Shown: positions 18,105 through 26,964, counted from the first letter of the stretch. The stretch is DNA of 64,000 bases from Sphingobacterium humi (GCF_009768885.1 NZ_WSQA01000004.1:1-64000), one strand, 5' to 3'. Notes: generated from the letters alone by a model not told the origin. Made by a program: numbers and translations.

Positions 18105-18823
18105 GGAATCTGCTATTTTTTTTTAATGAAAACCTAAAGAATTAACTTGCTGCCATGGATGGAAGGCATTCTTATGCAGCTTTTGAGCGTATGCTATCCT
18201 GCTGTTTATTTCGACACGTTGGGCTGTGCAAAATTCCAGCAAGCACTAAAGAAATTCGGACTATGGACGAATGGCCGTTTTATAAAGGAATACAATAAAT
18301 CCCAAAATAAATTTAAACATACCCACTGGTTTGGTCTCCTGGGCATTGATATTAGCGAGTTCTCTTTCCATAATAACAAAAATTTGGTTAAATAATAACA
18401 AATCGCGACGGCGAATAAACCCTGAGGTTTGCAGACACCGCTATAGACCTTGTGTTCAAGGCGCTTAAAAAGCGACCAAACCAAGGCTATTTCTCTAATA
18501 AAACAATTTAATTTTATGTAGCTATTTTGCGACGATAGCATAAGCCAAACTGCAAGAACAATACCGCAAATTGAAAACCGCCTATTCAGGCCAATTAACT
18601 CATTTCGAGAATACAACAGTATAGCAAACTGTATACAGTTATGCCTAGGAAAACATACATATTTCCTGTATGTTAATTTTAAGCTACCTCCCCATGAACA
18701 GGGTAAGTTCAGCGTTTAGGTTCATCCCCTACTGATTAAGGCTAACTCCTTAAAATTAACGCTGATTTTGCCTATCCATTTAATTATTTTAACTAAATTG
18801 CGAACCTTAAACAATCAATTGAT
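18105..18823. other. 719-bp intergenic region without a recognisable gene
   Basis: The gap between the GH3 gene and ilvE is AT-rich. It contains open frames of 82 codons (plus) and 136 codons (minus), but they overlap each other, have unlikely composition and resemble no family, so they are not called as genes. A short inverted repeat ACATAC/GTATGT lies near 18653-18675. Close to ilvE a TTTTG (about 18765) and a weak TAAATTG (about 18793) could be its promoter. Nothing else is identified. Confidence 0.5.
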
Positions 18824-19894
18824 ATGAGCGCGACAGAACAGCTTTCAATTCGCGTAGAGCCGACTCAGCATTCCAGACTCTCGCAGGTAGATTTCAACAA
18901 CTTAAAATTTGGACAAATCATGTCTGACCACATGTTAGTGGCAAACTATGATAACGGTCAATGGACAGATGTAGCCATCGTTCCTTATGGTGAGTTGAGC
19001 GTCAGCCCATCGATGTCTGCCTTGCATTATGGCCAAGCAATTTTTGAAGGCATTAAAGGTTATAAATTTGCAGACGGTACCGTGAGTATCTTCCGCCCCG
19101 ACAAAAACTGGGAGCGTTTTAACAAGTCTGCAGCCCGTTTACAAATGCCAGAAGTGCCAGAAGAAATCTTCATGGATGGCTTAAAGAAATTATTGGACGT
19201 AGACCGCGATTGGATTCCTTCCAAAGAAGGTACCGCTTTATACATTCGCCCATTTATGTTCGCTACAGAAGCTGCATTAGGCGTACATCCATCTGTTTCT
19301 TATAAATTTATCATTATCACCTGTCCAGTTGGTGCTTACTACAGCAAGCCTATCAGCTTGAAAGTAGAAACACATTACACCCGTGCCGCAGAAGGTGGTG
19401 TTGGTTTCTCTAAAAATGCCGGTAACTACGCTTTATCGTTATACCCAACGCAGTTGGCAAACAACGAAGGCTATGACCAGATTATGTGGACCGATGCCAA
19501 TGAACATAAATACATTGAAGAAGCAGGAACCGCAAACTTGATCTTCCGTATTGGCGATACCATTATTACCCCACATGGCGACACCATTTTACATGGCGTA
19601 ACGCGCCGCACCATTATGGAGCTTGCCGCAGAATGGGGATACAAAGCCGAGCAACGCCGTGTTTCTGTGGCCGAGCTGATTGATGGCATTAAAGCCGGAA
19701 CTGTAACGGAAGCTTTTGCTGCCGGAACAGCGGCAACCATTACCCATATCGACCGTATTGGTTTTGAAGGGCAAGACTATACCCTACCTCCGGTAGAAGG
19801 GAGAGAATTCTCGAACAAGGTGCTTTCTTACCTGAACGATCTACGTTATGGTAAATCTGAAGACACCCACCAGTGGAATTTTATTGTTAAATAA
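18824..19894 (+). CDS. ilvE: Branched-chain amino acid aminotransferase
   Basis: This PLP-dependent class IV aminotransferase catalyses the last step of Val/Leu/Ile synthesis and the first step of their breakdown. The 356-residue protein is of the longer BCAT type. The PLP lysine is K197 in FSKNAGNYALSL. Substrate and cofactor motifs include YGQAIFEGIKGY (about 68-79), LYIRPFMFATEAALGV, EEAGTANLIF and AFAAGTAATITHI. It is monocistronic: a long gap precedes it and a strong terminator follows 17 bp after the stop. Confidence 0.95.
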   Translation: MSATEQLSIRVEPTQHSRLSQVDFNNLKFGQIMSDHMLVANYDNGQWTDVAIVPYGELSVSPSMSALHYGQAIFEGIKGYKFADGTVSIFRPDKNWERFNKSAARLQMPEVPEEIFMDGLKKLLDVDRDWIPSKEGTALYIRPFMFATEAALGVHPSVSYKFIIITCPVGAYYSKPISLKVETHYTRAAEGGVGFSKNAGNYALSLYPTQLANNEGYDQIMWTDANEHKYIEEAGTANLIFRIGDTIITPHGDTILHGVTRRTIMELAAEWGYKAEQRRVSVAELIDGIKAGTVTEAFAAGTAATITHIDRIGFEGQDYTLPPVEGREFSNKVLSYLNDLRYGKSEDTHQWNFIVK

Positions 19895-19911
19895 ATCATA
19901 TACATAGTAGG

Positions 19912-19936
19912 AAAGGGAGCTTTGCTCCCTTTTTTT
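19912..19936. terminator. Bidirectional terminator between ilvE and the fucosidase gene
   Basis: AAAGGGAGC and GCTCCCTTT form a 9-bp stem around a TTT loop, with a T-run continuing on the plus strand. It sits between two convergent genes and can serve ilvE, and possibly the opposite gene. Confidence 0.85.
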
Positions 19937-19940
19937 GTGC

Positions 19941-21455
19941 CTACATTTTAGCGTCCATTAACTGCTGTCGCTGTGCTTCGGGGCTTCCCAATTTCATCTT
20001 CACTACGAAGGCACGGTCGGTTTGAAAGCCTCGCGGCAATTGAATATCATAATAGGCCTGCTTATCCAAGTCCAAACCTATTTCGCTATGCTTCAACAGT
20101 AATGGCTCGCCGCCCGCCAAAAGCTCCGCAGCAACAGGCACCTCTTTACTATTCTTCGGCAGGGCAATCCGCAGGATATTATTTACCGGCCTATTGAATA
20201 CCGTAAGATACAGGTAGCCCTCCTTTTGGGTATAATAGCCATATTTTGATATCGGCAGGTCCGCATGGCTAGCACCGTAAATCGCTTCGCCGTTTTTCTG
20301 CATCCACTGCCCCAATTCGCTTGCTATTGTATCCTCTTCGGGATGCATATTCCCTTGGCCGTCCGGGCCAAAATTCAATACGAAATTCCCGTTCATGGAG
20401 ACGGCTTGCAACAGCATCTCCAACAAATCGTCGGTCGTTTTGGTATAAAGGCCCGACCAGTCTTTCATATAGCCCCAGCCATTGGGCGGAATGGTCATCA
20501 CCGCATCCCAGTCGTTCCCGTTCAACCAACTGTAATCTCCTGGCAGCTTCCGCTCCCAGCCTTGTTCATAATCGCCTAATAAATTGCCATTGCTATCGAA
20601 GTGACGTTTTCCGTGTTCATCATTGCGGAAGCGAGAGCCGATAATCAATCCAGGATGTTTATCGCGCAGTTCCTTTTCTAAGGCATAGGTAAATGGATAG
20701 GCCTGAATCCAGGATTGATCCCAAGTGCCATCAAACCAAAAGCCTTTAATCTGCGGGTAATTTTGCAATAATTCCAAGAGTTGGTTTTTGGTATAGTTCA
20801 AAAAGCGTTGGAAACGCTTTTTCTCCGCCTCGGTCTGCGGTGCCTTCAGCATATAGTCCGGGTTATTCCATTCCAGCACCGAGAAATAAAGAAACACATC
20901 AATACCCTCGGCCGTGTAGGCATCAACCACTTCCTTAACAATATCTTTTTTGTAGGGGGAGGCTGAAATATTATAATCGCTGTATCGGCTTGGCCATAAG
21001 GCGAAGCCATCGTGGTGTTTGGTGGTAAAAATAAGGTACTTCGCTCCCATTTCTTTGGCTTGCCGGGCCCAAGCCTTTGCATCAAAAGCCTTCGGATTAA
21101 ACTGTTGGTATAGCTTATCGTAGGTTTCTTTCCAATTTTCCGGTGCTGTAGGGCCAGACCAGCTGCGAATCCATTCGGAAGCTGCAGCCCCCTTGCGTGC
21201 GCTTACCCCTTCCCATTCATTCCCCGGAATGGCATATAAACCCCAATGAATAAACTGCCCCAGGCCATAATTGCGGAAGTTAACCATCGCCGAATCGGTT
21301 CGATGTTTTGGTGTTAAGGATCCATACTTCACGGTGGTTTGCGTCTTCGGCTGTTGCTTAGGGCCTGTCCATTGCCCGTAAACCGGCGACAAGGAACAAA
21401 GGCACATGCTTATGAATAGTGTATAATAGCGTTTTAAACAGGATTTGCTCTTCAT
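19941..21455 (-). CDS. Alpha-L-fucosidase, GH29 family
   Basis: This secreted or periplasmic glycoside hydrolase removes alpha-linked L-fucose. The 504-residue precursor has a signal peptide (about residues 1-27, with a hydrophobic core before VYGQ). GH29 features are GLGQFIHWGLYAIPG (64-78), the substrate-binding TTKHHDGFALW (144-154) and the nucleophile Asp242 in GFWFDGTW (238-245). A C-terminal beta-sandwich follows the barrel from about residue 390. No SusC/D pair or other glycosidase adjoins it, so it is an orphan enzyme here. A near -7 sequence TATCTTAG lies upstream. Confidence 0.92.
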   Translation of the reverse strand: MKSKSCLKRYYTLFISMCLCSLSPVYGQWTGPKQQPKTQTTVKYGSLTPKHRTDSAMVNFRNYGLGQFIHWGLYAIPGNEWEGVSARKGAAASEWIRSWSGPTAPENWKETYDKLYQQFNPKAFDAKAWARQAKEMGAKYLIFTTKHHDGFALWPSRYSDYNISASPYKKDIVKEVVDAYTAEGIDVFLYFSVLEWNNPDYMLKAPQTEAEKKRFQRFLNYTKNQLLELLQNYPQIKGFWFDGTWDQSWIQAYPFTYALEKELRDKHPGLIIGSRFRNDEHGKRHFDSNGNLLGDYEQGWERKLPGDYSWLNGNDWDAVMTIPPNGWGYMKDWSGLYTKTTDDLLEMLLQAVSMNGNFVLNFGPDGQGNMHPEEDTIASELGQWMQKNGEAIYGASHADLPISKYGYYTQKEGYLYLTVFNRPVNNILRIALPKNSKEVPVAAELLAGGEPLLLKHSEIGLDLDKQAYYDIQLPRGFQTDRAFVVKMKLGSPEAQRQQLMDAKM

Positions 21456-21545
21456 AAATAAGTTCTCGATTAGCTAAGATAAGAAAATTAAAAAATTAGC
21501 ACACATTCCCCGAAAACAGGTATTTTATTAAGCTATAAGTTGAGA

Positions 21546-21553
21546 TATCTTTG
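21546..21553 (+). promoter_or_regulatory. -7 box TATCTTTG upstream of the orphan lipoprotein gene
   Basis: An exact TAnnTTTG match ends 19 nt before the ATG at 21573, in the region divergent from the fucosidase gene. Confidence 0.5.
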
Positions 21554-21572
21554 AGTTCAACAACACACTATC

Positions 21573-22376
21573 ATGAAAAAACAACAAACTTACCTGATTT
21601 TACTCTTTGCAGCCTGCCTTTCCTTTTTACAACTCTCCTGCAGCAAATCTGACGATGACAACGAATTCCCGCAAGAATTAAAAAACGATAAACCGGGCAA
21701 AATCGAGGGACTTGGCAATACCAATGGAGAATTAGGAGGAACAAAATTTAAATTACCCGACGGTATTAGCCATGTAGGCGACCTTCGAGGAAGCGAAATT
21801 TATATCCTAGATGAATTGTACAGCTCCTTGCGTAGCCAAATGAAACAACCTGCTAAGATGGCCCGCTTGAAAAGCGAAATGCTGGCAGCAGCAGGTAGCT
21901 TAAATGCCGATACCTGCCGCGGTAGTGGTATGCTCGTGACCATTGCTATGGTACTAAAAAACGATACAGATCAAGATAAAGACGTGGTATTCCCCCCGGG
22001 ATTAATCCTAAAATCTACCTCTGGAAAATACCAGAATGGCGTCCTGCTACAACAGTGTAGCTTTAAGATTCCGAAGAAATCAACAAAACGTATCCACCTG
22101 TTTTTATACTGCGGTAATGCCGATCGCTACGGCTCCGATCCGGATGAAATTTACGAATGGTCGGTCATCAGCAATTCCAAAACTTTATATGATTTCTGTG
22201 CCCTGCTAAAAAACAAAAAGATTAACCTAGAACATTACCTCAGCAACAAAACCACCCTGGAACAATATTATCAGATGCAAGGGATCATCCAAACTTGCCT
22301 GTGGCGATTAACAGAATCGGAAGATGGACTGCATGAAATGGACCTTGAGCTACTGAAGGGATTGCCTAACAAGTAG
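21573..22376 (+). CDS. Uncharacterised lipoprotein
   Basis: The 267-residue protein has a lipoprotein signal ending in FLQLSC (lipidated Cys23). It is followed by SKSDDDNE, an acidic run of the kind that directs Bacteroidota lipoproteins to the cell surface. The body has two predicted parts: a Lys-rich helical stretch (SLRSQMKQPAKMARLKSEML) and a beta-rich part with several cysteines (TCRGSG, QQCSFK, YCGN). I recognise no domain. It stands alone between the divergent fucosidase and a repeat-rich intergenic region. Surface location is inferred from the signal only. Confidence 0.8.
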   Translation: MKKQQTYLILLFAACLSFLQLSCSKSDDDNEFPQELKNDKPGKIEGLGNTNGELGGTKFKLPDGISHVGDLRGSEIYILDELYSSLRSQMKQPAKMARLKSEMLAAAGSLNADTCRGSGMLVTIAMVLKNDTDQDKDVVFPPGLILKSTSGKYQNGVLLQQCSFKIPKKSTKRIHLFLYCGNADRYGSDPDEIYEWSVISNSKTLYDFCALLKNKKINLEHYLSNKTTLEQYYQMQGIIQTCLWRLTESEDGLHEMDLELLKGLPNK

Positions 22377-22425
22377 ACCTATATTACGCTTTCTTTGGCA
22401 ATGCTTTAACTCTTCTTTTTTCTAG

Positions 22426-22501
22426 TCCCCTTTCACTCCCCTTTCAAACCCAATGCAATCCCCTTTCAAAGCTTTTTGCAAAGGGGGGAAGTTGGGGGGA
22501 G
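22426..22501. repeat. C-rich hairpin element, copy 2
   Basis: CCCCTTTCACTCCCCTTTCA recurs here, followed by CAAACCC, CCCCTTTCAAAG and a G-rich arm (AAAGGGGGGAAGTTGGGGGG). The AAAGCTTTTTGC centre differs from copies 1 and 3, so this copy is diverged. It lies 49 bp after the lipoprotein stop and about 30 bp before the first MITE-like element. Confidence 0.55.
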
Positions 22502-22531
22502 AAAAGAAGTTGAAGTGCTTTTCATTGTGCT

Positions 22532-22693
22532 GTCATCGTGAGCGGAGTCGAACGACTGGTACGTCAGTGCAATCAGCAATGCATACCCCACTTATTGCAA
22601 GCGTATTGCGTAAAGGTATTATTAATAGTTGATAGATATGATTAACTGTATTGACGTACCAGTCGTTCGTGGTTCGACTCCGCTCACCATGAC
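22532..22693. mobile_element. MITE-like element 1 (162 bp, inverted ends)
   Basis: The left end 22532-22574 begins GTCATCGTGAGCGGAGTCG and continues AACGACTGGTACGTCAGTGC. The right end (about 22641-22693) is its inverse, with a small insertion that duplicates GTTCG and some mismatches. The 66-bp centre has no gene. The same ends bound a second element at 42742-43024. With no transposase inside, it would be a non-autonomous element or a large palindromic repeat. Confidence 0.55.
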
Positions 22694-22748
22694 AAAAAGT
22701 GACAAAAAGTGATAGTAAACGTGACAAAAAAACGTGATAAAAAGCGTG
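22689..22748. repeat. TGACAAAAAG direct-repeat tract
   Basis: Five imperfect copies of TGACAAAAAG/TGATAAAAAGCG follow each other between the MITE-like right end and the miaA stop codon. They look like slippage-type expansion of the last bases (ATGAC) of the inverted repeat. No function is evident. Confidence 0.5.
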
Positions 22749-22763
22749 TGAGATATAGCTTCC

Positions 22764-23672
22764 CTACCTCAAATACTGATCAATAAATTGAATTATTTCT
22801 TTGGTTTGATGGGGTTCAAACCAATGCGTATCGCCATATTTCTTAAACCAGGTTATCTGCCGTTTGGCATAGCGTCTGGAGTTTTGTTTTATGGCTGCTA
22901 TGGCATCTTCCAGGCTGCGCTTGCCGTCGAGGTAATCGAATAGCTCGGCATAGCCTACGGTTAGTAAAGCGGGTTTATGACGAAAGGTCTCCAAGGCTTT
23001 CACCTCTTCCAGCAAGCCTTGTTGCATCATGAGGTCTACCCGTTTGTTGATCCGGTCGTATAATAAGGCGCGGTCCATATTTAATCCTATGGTCAATACC
23101 TTAAATTGCCGTTTACTTTGCTGGCGAGTTTGGTAAAAGGAGATCGGATTTCCGGTTGTTTCAAACACTTCCAGGGCACGGATTACGCGTTGCGGGTTCT
23201 CATAGTCTATATACGGGTAGTTTTCCGGATCGATGGCTTGCAGGCGTGCTTGCAGCGGCGCTAGACCATGTCCGGCAAATTCAGCATTCAGGCGATTTCT
23301 GATATCCTCCGGGGCTTTCGGCAAATCGTCTAGCCCCTCGCAAAGGGCTTTAACAAATAAGCCTGAACCACCGACCAAGATGACTTGATCTGTGCTTTTA
23401 AAAAGGGTAGCCAGGCGAATGAGGGCATCTTTTTCATAGTCACCAGCCGAGTAGTCATCGGCAATGCTATGCGAGTTGATGAAATAATGCTGGGCTTCGG
23501 CGAGTTCCTCGTCGGAAGGCTTGGCGGTGCCAATACTCATTTCGCTGTAAAACTGCCTAGAATCGGCCGAAAGGATGGACGTACGATAATGTTTAGCCAA
23601 GGCAATAGCCAGGGCTGTTTTTCCTACAGCGGTAGGGCCTACTATCGAAATCAATGTCTTTTGTGCCTGCAT
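22764..23672 (-). CDS. miaA: tRNA dimethylallyltransferase
   Basis: MiaA adds the dimethylallyl group to N6 of adenosine 37 in tRNAs that read UNN codons. The 302-residue protein has the P-loop GPTAVGKT (12-19), the DSRQ substrate motif (ILSADSRQFYSEM, about 34-46), GTAKPS (48-53), VGGSGLF (about 100) and the C-terminal tRNA-contacting RRYAKRQITWFK. It lies downstream of cca and a pRiA4b-like gene on the same strand. A terminator-like hairpin stands directly before its start codon, so its expression may depend on read-through. Confidence 0.95.
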   Translation of the reverse strand: MQAQKTLISIVGPTAVGKTALAIALAKHYRTSILSADSRQFYSEMSIGTAKPSDEELAEAQHYFINSHSIADDYSAGDYEKDALIRLATLFKSTDQVILVGGSGLFVKALCEGLDDLPKAPEDIRNRLNAEFAGHGLAPLQARLQAIDPENYPYIDYENPQRVIRALEVFETTGNPISFYQTRQQSKRQFKVLTIGLNMDRALLYDRINKRVDLMMQQGLLEEVKALETFRHKPALLTVGYAELFDYLDGKRSLEDAIAAIKQNSRRYAKRQITWFKKYGDTHWFEPHQTKEIIQFIDQYLR

Positions 23673-23687
23673 GTTACTATTCCCTAT

Positions 23688-23734
23688 AAAAAAAACAAGG
23701 AACCAGCTACATTAGAACAGGTCGCTGGTTCCTT
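23688..23734 (-). terminator. Terminator/attenuator just upstream of miaA
   Basis: AAGGAACCAGC and GCTGGTTCCTT form a perfect 11-bp stem around a 16-nt loop. On the minus strand it is followed by TTGTTTTTTTTATAG. It begins 25 nt after the stop of the pRiA4b-like gene and its T-tract ends only 15 nt before the miaA ATG. It can end the upstream transcript or attenuate miaA. Confidence 0.8.
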
Positions 23735-23759
23735 GGGTATACATGAAGTCGGTTAACGA

Positions 23760-24344
23760 CTAATAATCGTCGTTTCCGCTGTTATTATCTTGGTTTTCTT
23801 CCTCGCCGCCTTCTTCCTCCTCATCGAACATATCGTAATCATCCTCCTCATCTACGCCATACTCTTCGCTCGATTCTTCCACAAAGTCATCATCCTCATC
23901 ATCTTCAGCACCCGCCACCGGGAAGTTTGCTGCCGTTAGGTTTTTAGGTGCTTCACCGATAGATTTAAAAATCGCCGGATATTCCTTACCATCCTCCTCT
24001 TTCAAAATCTTAATCAATTCTACATGAAAGTCGTAAGGGCGGTCGAAATTATAGATATAATAGAACTTCTGATGCGGATCGTCAATGAACTTACTTAAAC
24101 GGATGCCTTCCATTTCCAACACGCCACTTGCTTTCTTGCGGTCGTTTGGCAGGTAGGCTACTTCTGTTCCTTTTTTCCATTGATCATTACTCACATAAAA
24201 AGATGAAGACTTCTCCACTTCATATTTCGTGGATTTATGAATGGCTTCGTGTAGTTCGAAAAAGGTGCTTTTTGAAGGCATATCTATTTCCCTATACACA
24301 TCCTCATAATCCTCGAAGGTTACTCTAAATCTATAAATTGCCAT
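23760..24344 (-). CDS. pRiA4b ORF-3-like family protein with acidic tail
   Basis: The 194-residue protein matches the plasmid pRiA4b ORF-3 family in its start (IYRFRVTFEDYEDVYREIDMPS), the FFELHEAIH helix, WKKGTEVAYLPND and the FYYIYNFDRPYDFHVELIKI block (about residues 93-112). Family function is unknown; the name comes from plasmid and IS passenger genes, but no mobile element is present here. The last 50 residues are almost wholly Asp, Glu, Ser and Asn, which suggests a disordered, charged tail. A near -7 box (TAACTTTA on the minus strand) lies about 40 nt upstream. A terminator follows the stop codon. Confidence 0.8.
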   Translation of the reverse strand: MAIYRFRVTFEDYEDVYREIDMPSKSTFFELHEAIHKSTKYEVEKSSSFYVSNDQWKKGTEVAYLPNDRKKASGVLEMEGIRLSKFIDDPHQKFYYIYNFDRPYDFHVELIKILKEEDGKEYPAIFKSIGEAPKNLTAANFPVAGAEDDEDDDFVEESSEEYGVDEEDDYDMFDEEEEGGEEENQDNNSGNDDY

Positions 24345-24415
24345 TTGTTTTTATATGTTTAAGCGGTAATAAATTCCAGCTATAAAGTTACGCATTTTTT
24401 TATTTTTCTGTTTCG

Positions 24416-25816
24416 CTAATGCTTCAGACCGAGGCTCTCGCCTTTGGCCAGCATAAAGCTAAACGCTTCTTCTCGCGTGTTCGGTATTTCACCTTCAAGA
24501 ATTGCTTCGCGAATGGCATTTTTTATGATGCCCACATAGCGTCCGGGGCCAATGCCGAAGGCCTTCATAATATCGTCGCCATCAATGGGTGGTTGCCAGT
24601 TGCGCAGGTGGTCGCGTTCTTCCACGTCCTTCAGCTTCTGTTTCACCAGTTCGAAGTTCTCGCGGTATTTCTTCTTCTTAAACTCGTTCTTGGTGGTTAC
24701 ATCGGCATGGCACAGCATCATCAAGGCATCAATATCATCTCCAGCCTCAAACAATAAGCGACGTACAGCCGAGTCAGTTACTATATCCTTCGCCAATACA
24801 ATCGGGCGTAAGTGCAAAAGCACCAACTTCTGCACAAATTTCATCTTCTCGTTTAGGGGAAGTTTCAATTCGGCAAATAACTTAGGTACCATTTTGGCAC
24901 CTCGATCTTCATGGCCATGGAAAGTCCAGCCGGCTTTCTTATCAAAACGTTTGGTTGCCGGTTTGGCAATATCGTGCATAATGGCTGCCCAGCGTAGCCA
25001 TAGATCGTCAGAAAGCTCGGCTACATTGTCCAATACCTCCAGGGTATGGTAAAAGTTGTCTTTATGGCCTTTACCATCCACATATTCCACGCCATACAAT
25101 TGCTGCATAGCCGGGAAGATATGGGCTAACAAGCCGGTATCAAACAGGTATTTAAACCCTATGGAAGGCTTTTCAGCCAGAATAATCTTATTTAGTTCGT
25201 CGGCAATCCGTTCTTTGGAAATAATCTTGATGCGCTCCACCTGCTCATGAATGGCATTCAGGGCGGCGGCATCAATTCTAAAGTTCAGCTGGGTAGCGAA
25301 GCGGATGGCACGCATCATGCGCAAGGGATCATCCGAGAAGGTAATGCCCGGCTCTAATGGCGTACGGATAATGCGGTTTTGAATATCTTCTTGCCCCTGA
25401 AAAGGGTCGATAAGGGCACCATAGTTTTCCTCGTTTAAGGAGAATGCCATGGCATTGATGGTAAAATCGCGGCGATTTTGGTCATCGGCTAGGGTTCCAT
25501 CTTCTACAATGGGCTTTCGCGACTCCCGACGGTAGGATTCCTTCCGTGCACCTACGAACTCTACTTGTAGGCCTTGGTACATCAACATAGCGGTGCCAAA
25601 AGATTTGTAAACCGCCACTTTGCTATGCAGCTTTTCACCTAAAGCCGTCGCGAAGTCAATGCCCGAGCCCAACACCAGGATATCAATATCATCTTTAAAG
25701 GGCCGCCCCATTAACCTATCCCTAACATAACCACCAATAACAAAACAAGAAACCTGCAGTTCCTTCGCTAAATCTTTTATGATCGGGAAAATGGGATGTT
25801 TTAAATCTTCACTCAT
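24416..25816 (-). CDS. cca: CCA-adding tRNA nucleotidyltransferase with HD domain
   Basis: This enzyme adds or repairs the 3' CCA of tRNAs, which matters here because the initiator tRNA genes in this window do not encode CCA. From ATG 25816 it has 466 residues; a TTG at 25831 is the only longer start and falls inside the promoter. The class II nucleotidyltransferase signature is [17 protein letters not shown], followed by DDIDIL with its metal-binding Asp pair. The RNA-binding motif [13 protein letters not shown] follows. An HD phosphohydrolase domain ([12 protein letters not shown], about residue 270) occupies the C-terminal half. Confidence 0.93.
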   Translation of the reverse strand: MSEDLKHPIFPIIKDLAKELQVSCFVIGGYVRDRLMGRPFKDDIDILVLGSGIDFATALGEKLHSKVAVYKSFGTAMLMYQGLQVEFVGARKESYRRESRKPIVEDGTLADDQNRRDFTINAMAFSLNEENYGALIDPFQGQEDIQNRIIRTPLEPGITFSDDPLRMMRAIRFATQLNFRIDAAALNAIHEQVERIKIISKERIADELNKIILAEKPSIGFKYLFDTGLLAHIFPAMQQLYGVEYVDGKGHKDNFYHTLEVLDNVAELSDDLWLRWAAIMHDIAKPATKRFDKKAGWTFHGHEDRGAKMVPKLFAELKLPLNEKMKFVQKLVLLHLRPIVLAKDIVTDSAVRRLLFEAGDDIDALMMLCHADVTTKNEFKKKKYRENFELVKQKLKDVEERDHLRNWQPPIDGDDIMKAFGIGPGRYVGIIKNAIREAILEGEIPNTREEAFSFMLAKGESLGLKH

Positions 25817-25828
25817 AGCAACAAAGTG

Positions 25829-25836
25829 CAAAAGTA
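25829..25836 (-). promoter_or_regulatory. -7 box TACTTTTG upstream of cca
   Basis: Minus-strand TACTTTTG matches TAnnTTTG exactly and ends 12 nt before ATG 25816. Its position supports that ATG over the TTG at 25831, which lies within the box. Confidence 0.5.
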
Positions 25837-25888
25837 AGGAAAATAATAGGAAAAACTTTAGCCTAAACGCTAGTATTAAACGGAGGTA

Positions 25889-26944
25889 TTAATCGCGATC
25901 TTTCGATAATCGACGGAAAGAAAGTGGATTTGCGCTTAATACAGCCTGCTCTCTACGGCGTTGAACAATATGAACCGCCTCGAAGATAGCTTCCACAAAG
26001 GAAGTATGCGAAGCCATGTTCTTACCGGCAATGTCGTAACCCGTGCCATGGTCTGGCGAGGTGCGCACAACAGGAAGACCTGCAGTAAAGTTAATACCCG
26101 TTCTAGAAGCGATATGCTTAAACGGAATTAAGCCCTGATCGTGGTACATGGCAAGCACCGCATCAAACTTCTGGTAATTATCGCCGGCAAAAAATCCATC
26201 GGCAGGATAAGGGCCAAAACAGAAGATGCCTTCTTCATTGGCTTTTTCAATAGCTGGGCGGATGATTTCGATATCTTCCGTTCCAATTAAGCCATCGTCG
26301 CCGGCATGTGGGTTTAAGCCCAACACGGCAATCTTCGGTTTTTGAATCCAGAAATCTGTCTTTAAGCTGTCATTCATCATGCGCAGCATATGCAGAATGC
26401 TGTCCATGGTAATGGCTGCTGCCACTTCTTTGACAGGGATATGGCCGGTTACTACACCTACACGTAAATCCTCGCTCACCATAAACATTAAGACGTCTTT
26501 GGCGCCAAACTCGGCCTGTAGGTATTCGGTATGGCCCGGAAAATGAAAGCCTTCTTGTTGAATATTGTGTTTATTGATCGGAGCCGTTACCAAGGCATCA
26601 ATCAAGCCTTCTTTTAAATCTGCAGTGGCCCGTTGTAGGGATAAGAATGCATATTTACCGCCAATTTCATTCTGCTCGCCCAAGGTAATTTTAACATCTT
26701 CTTGCCAGCAGTTAATCATGTTGGGGCGTTTGGCATTCGCCTGATCGGCTGTGTTAATGACGTTGAAGCTAAAATCGTTTACTCCTATCGCCTTGCGGTG
26801 AAAGGAAGCAACTTTGGTATTGCCATAAACGATTGGCGTAAAGAAGTCTAGCATCCTATTGTCCATTAAAGACTTGATAATTACTTCTAAACCAATGCCG
26901 TTTATATCACCTACCGATATCCCGATTTTTAACTTTTCACTCAT
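25889..26944 (-). CDS. pdxA: 4-hydroxythreonine-4-phosphate dehydrogenase
   Basis: PdxA oxidises 4-phosphohydroxy-L-threonine in the DXP-dependent pathway to pyridoxal 5'-phosphate. The 351-residue protein opens with IGISVGDINGIGLEVI. It shows the three divalent-metal histidines in FPGHTEYL, LGLNPHAGDDG and AMYHDQGLIPFKH. The substrate loop RTSPDHGTGYDIAGK is complete. ATG 26944 is preferred to TTG 26950 because an exact -7 box ends 20 nt upstream. The gene diverges from rsmA. Confidence 0.95.
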   Translation of the reverse strand: MSEKLKIGISVGDINGIGLEVIIKSLMDNRMLDFFTPIVYGNTKVASFHRKAIGVNDFSFNVINTADQANAKRPNMINCWQEDVKITLGEQNEIGGKYAFLSLQRATADLKEGLIDALVTAPINKHNIQQEGFHFPGHTEYLQAEFGAKDVLMFMVSEDLRVGVVTGHIPVKEVAAAITMDSILHMLRMMNDSLKTDFWIQKPKIAVLGLNPHAGDDGLIGTEDIEIIRPAIEKANEEGIFCFGPYPADGFFAGDNYQKFDAVLAMYHDQGLIPFKHIASRTGINFTAGLPVVRTSPDHGTGYDIAGKNMASHTSFVEAIFEAVHIVQRRREQAVLSANPLSFRRLSKDRD

Positions 26945-26964
26945 TGTCAATACACTTTGTTAAT

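Noticed and set aside
18206..18616. 136-codon minus-strand frame in the gap before ilvE
   Set aside because: It lies in AT-rich DNA, overlaps a plus-strand frame, is rich in Trp, Phe and Cys without pattern, and has no upstream signal.
23760..24344. Mobile element suggested by the pRiA4b/IS-passenger family name
   Set aside because: No transposase, inverted ends or target repeats surround it; it sits in a housekeeping gene row.
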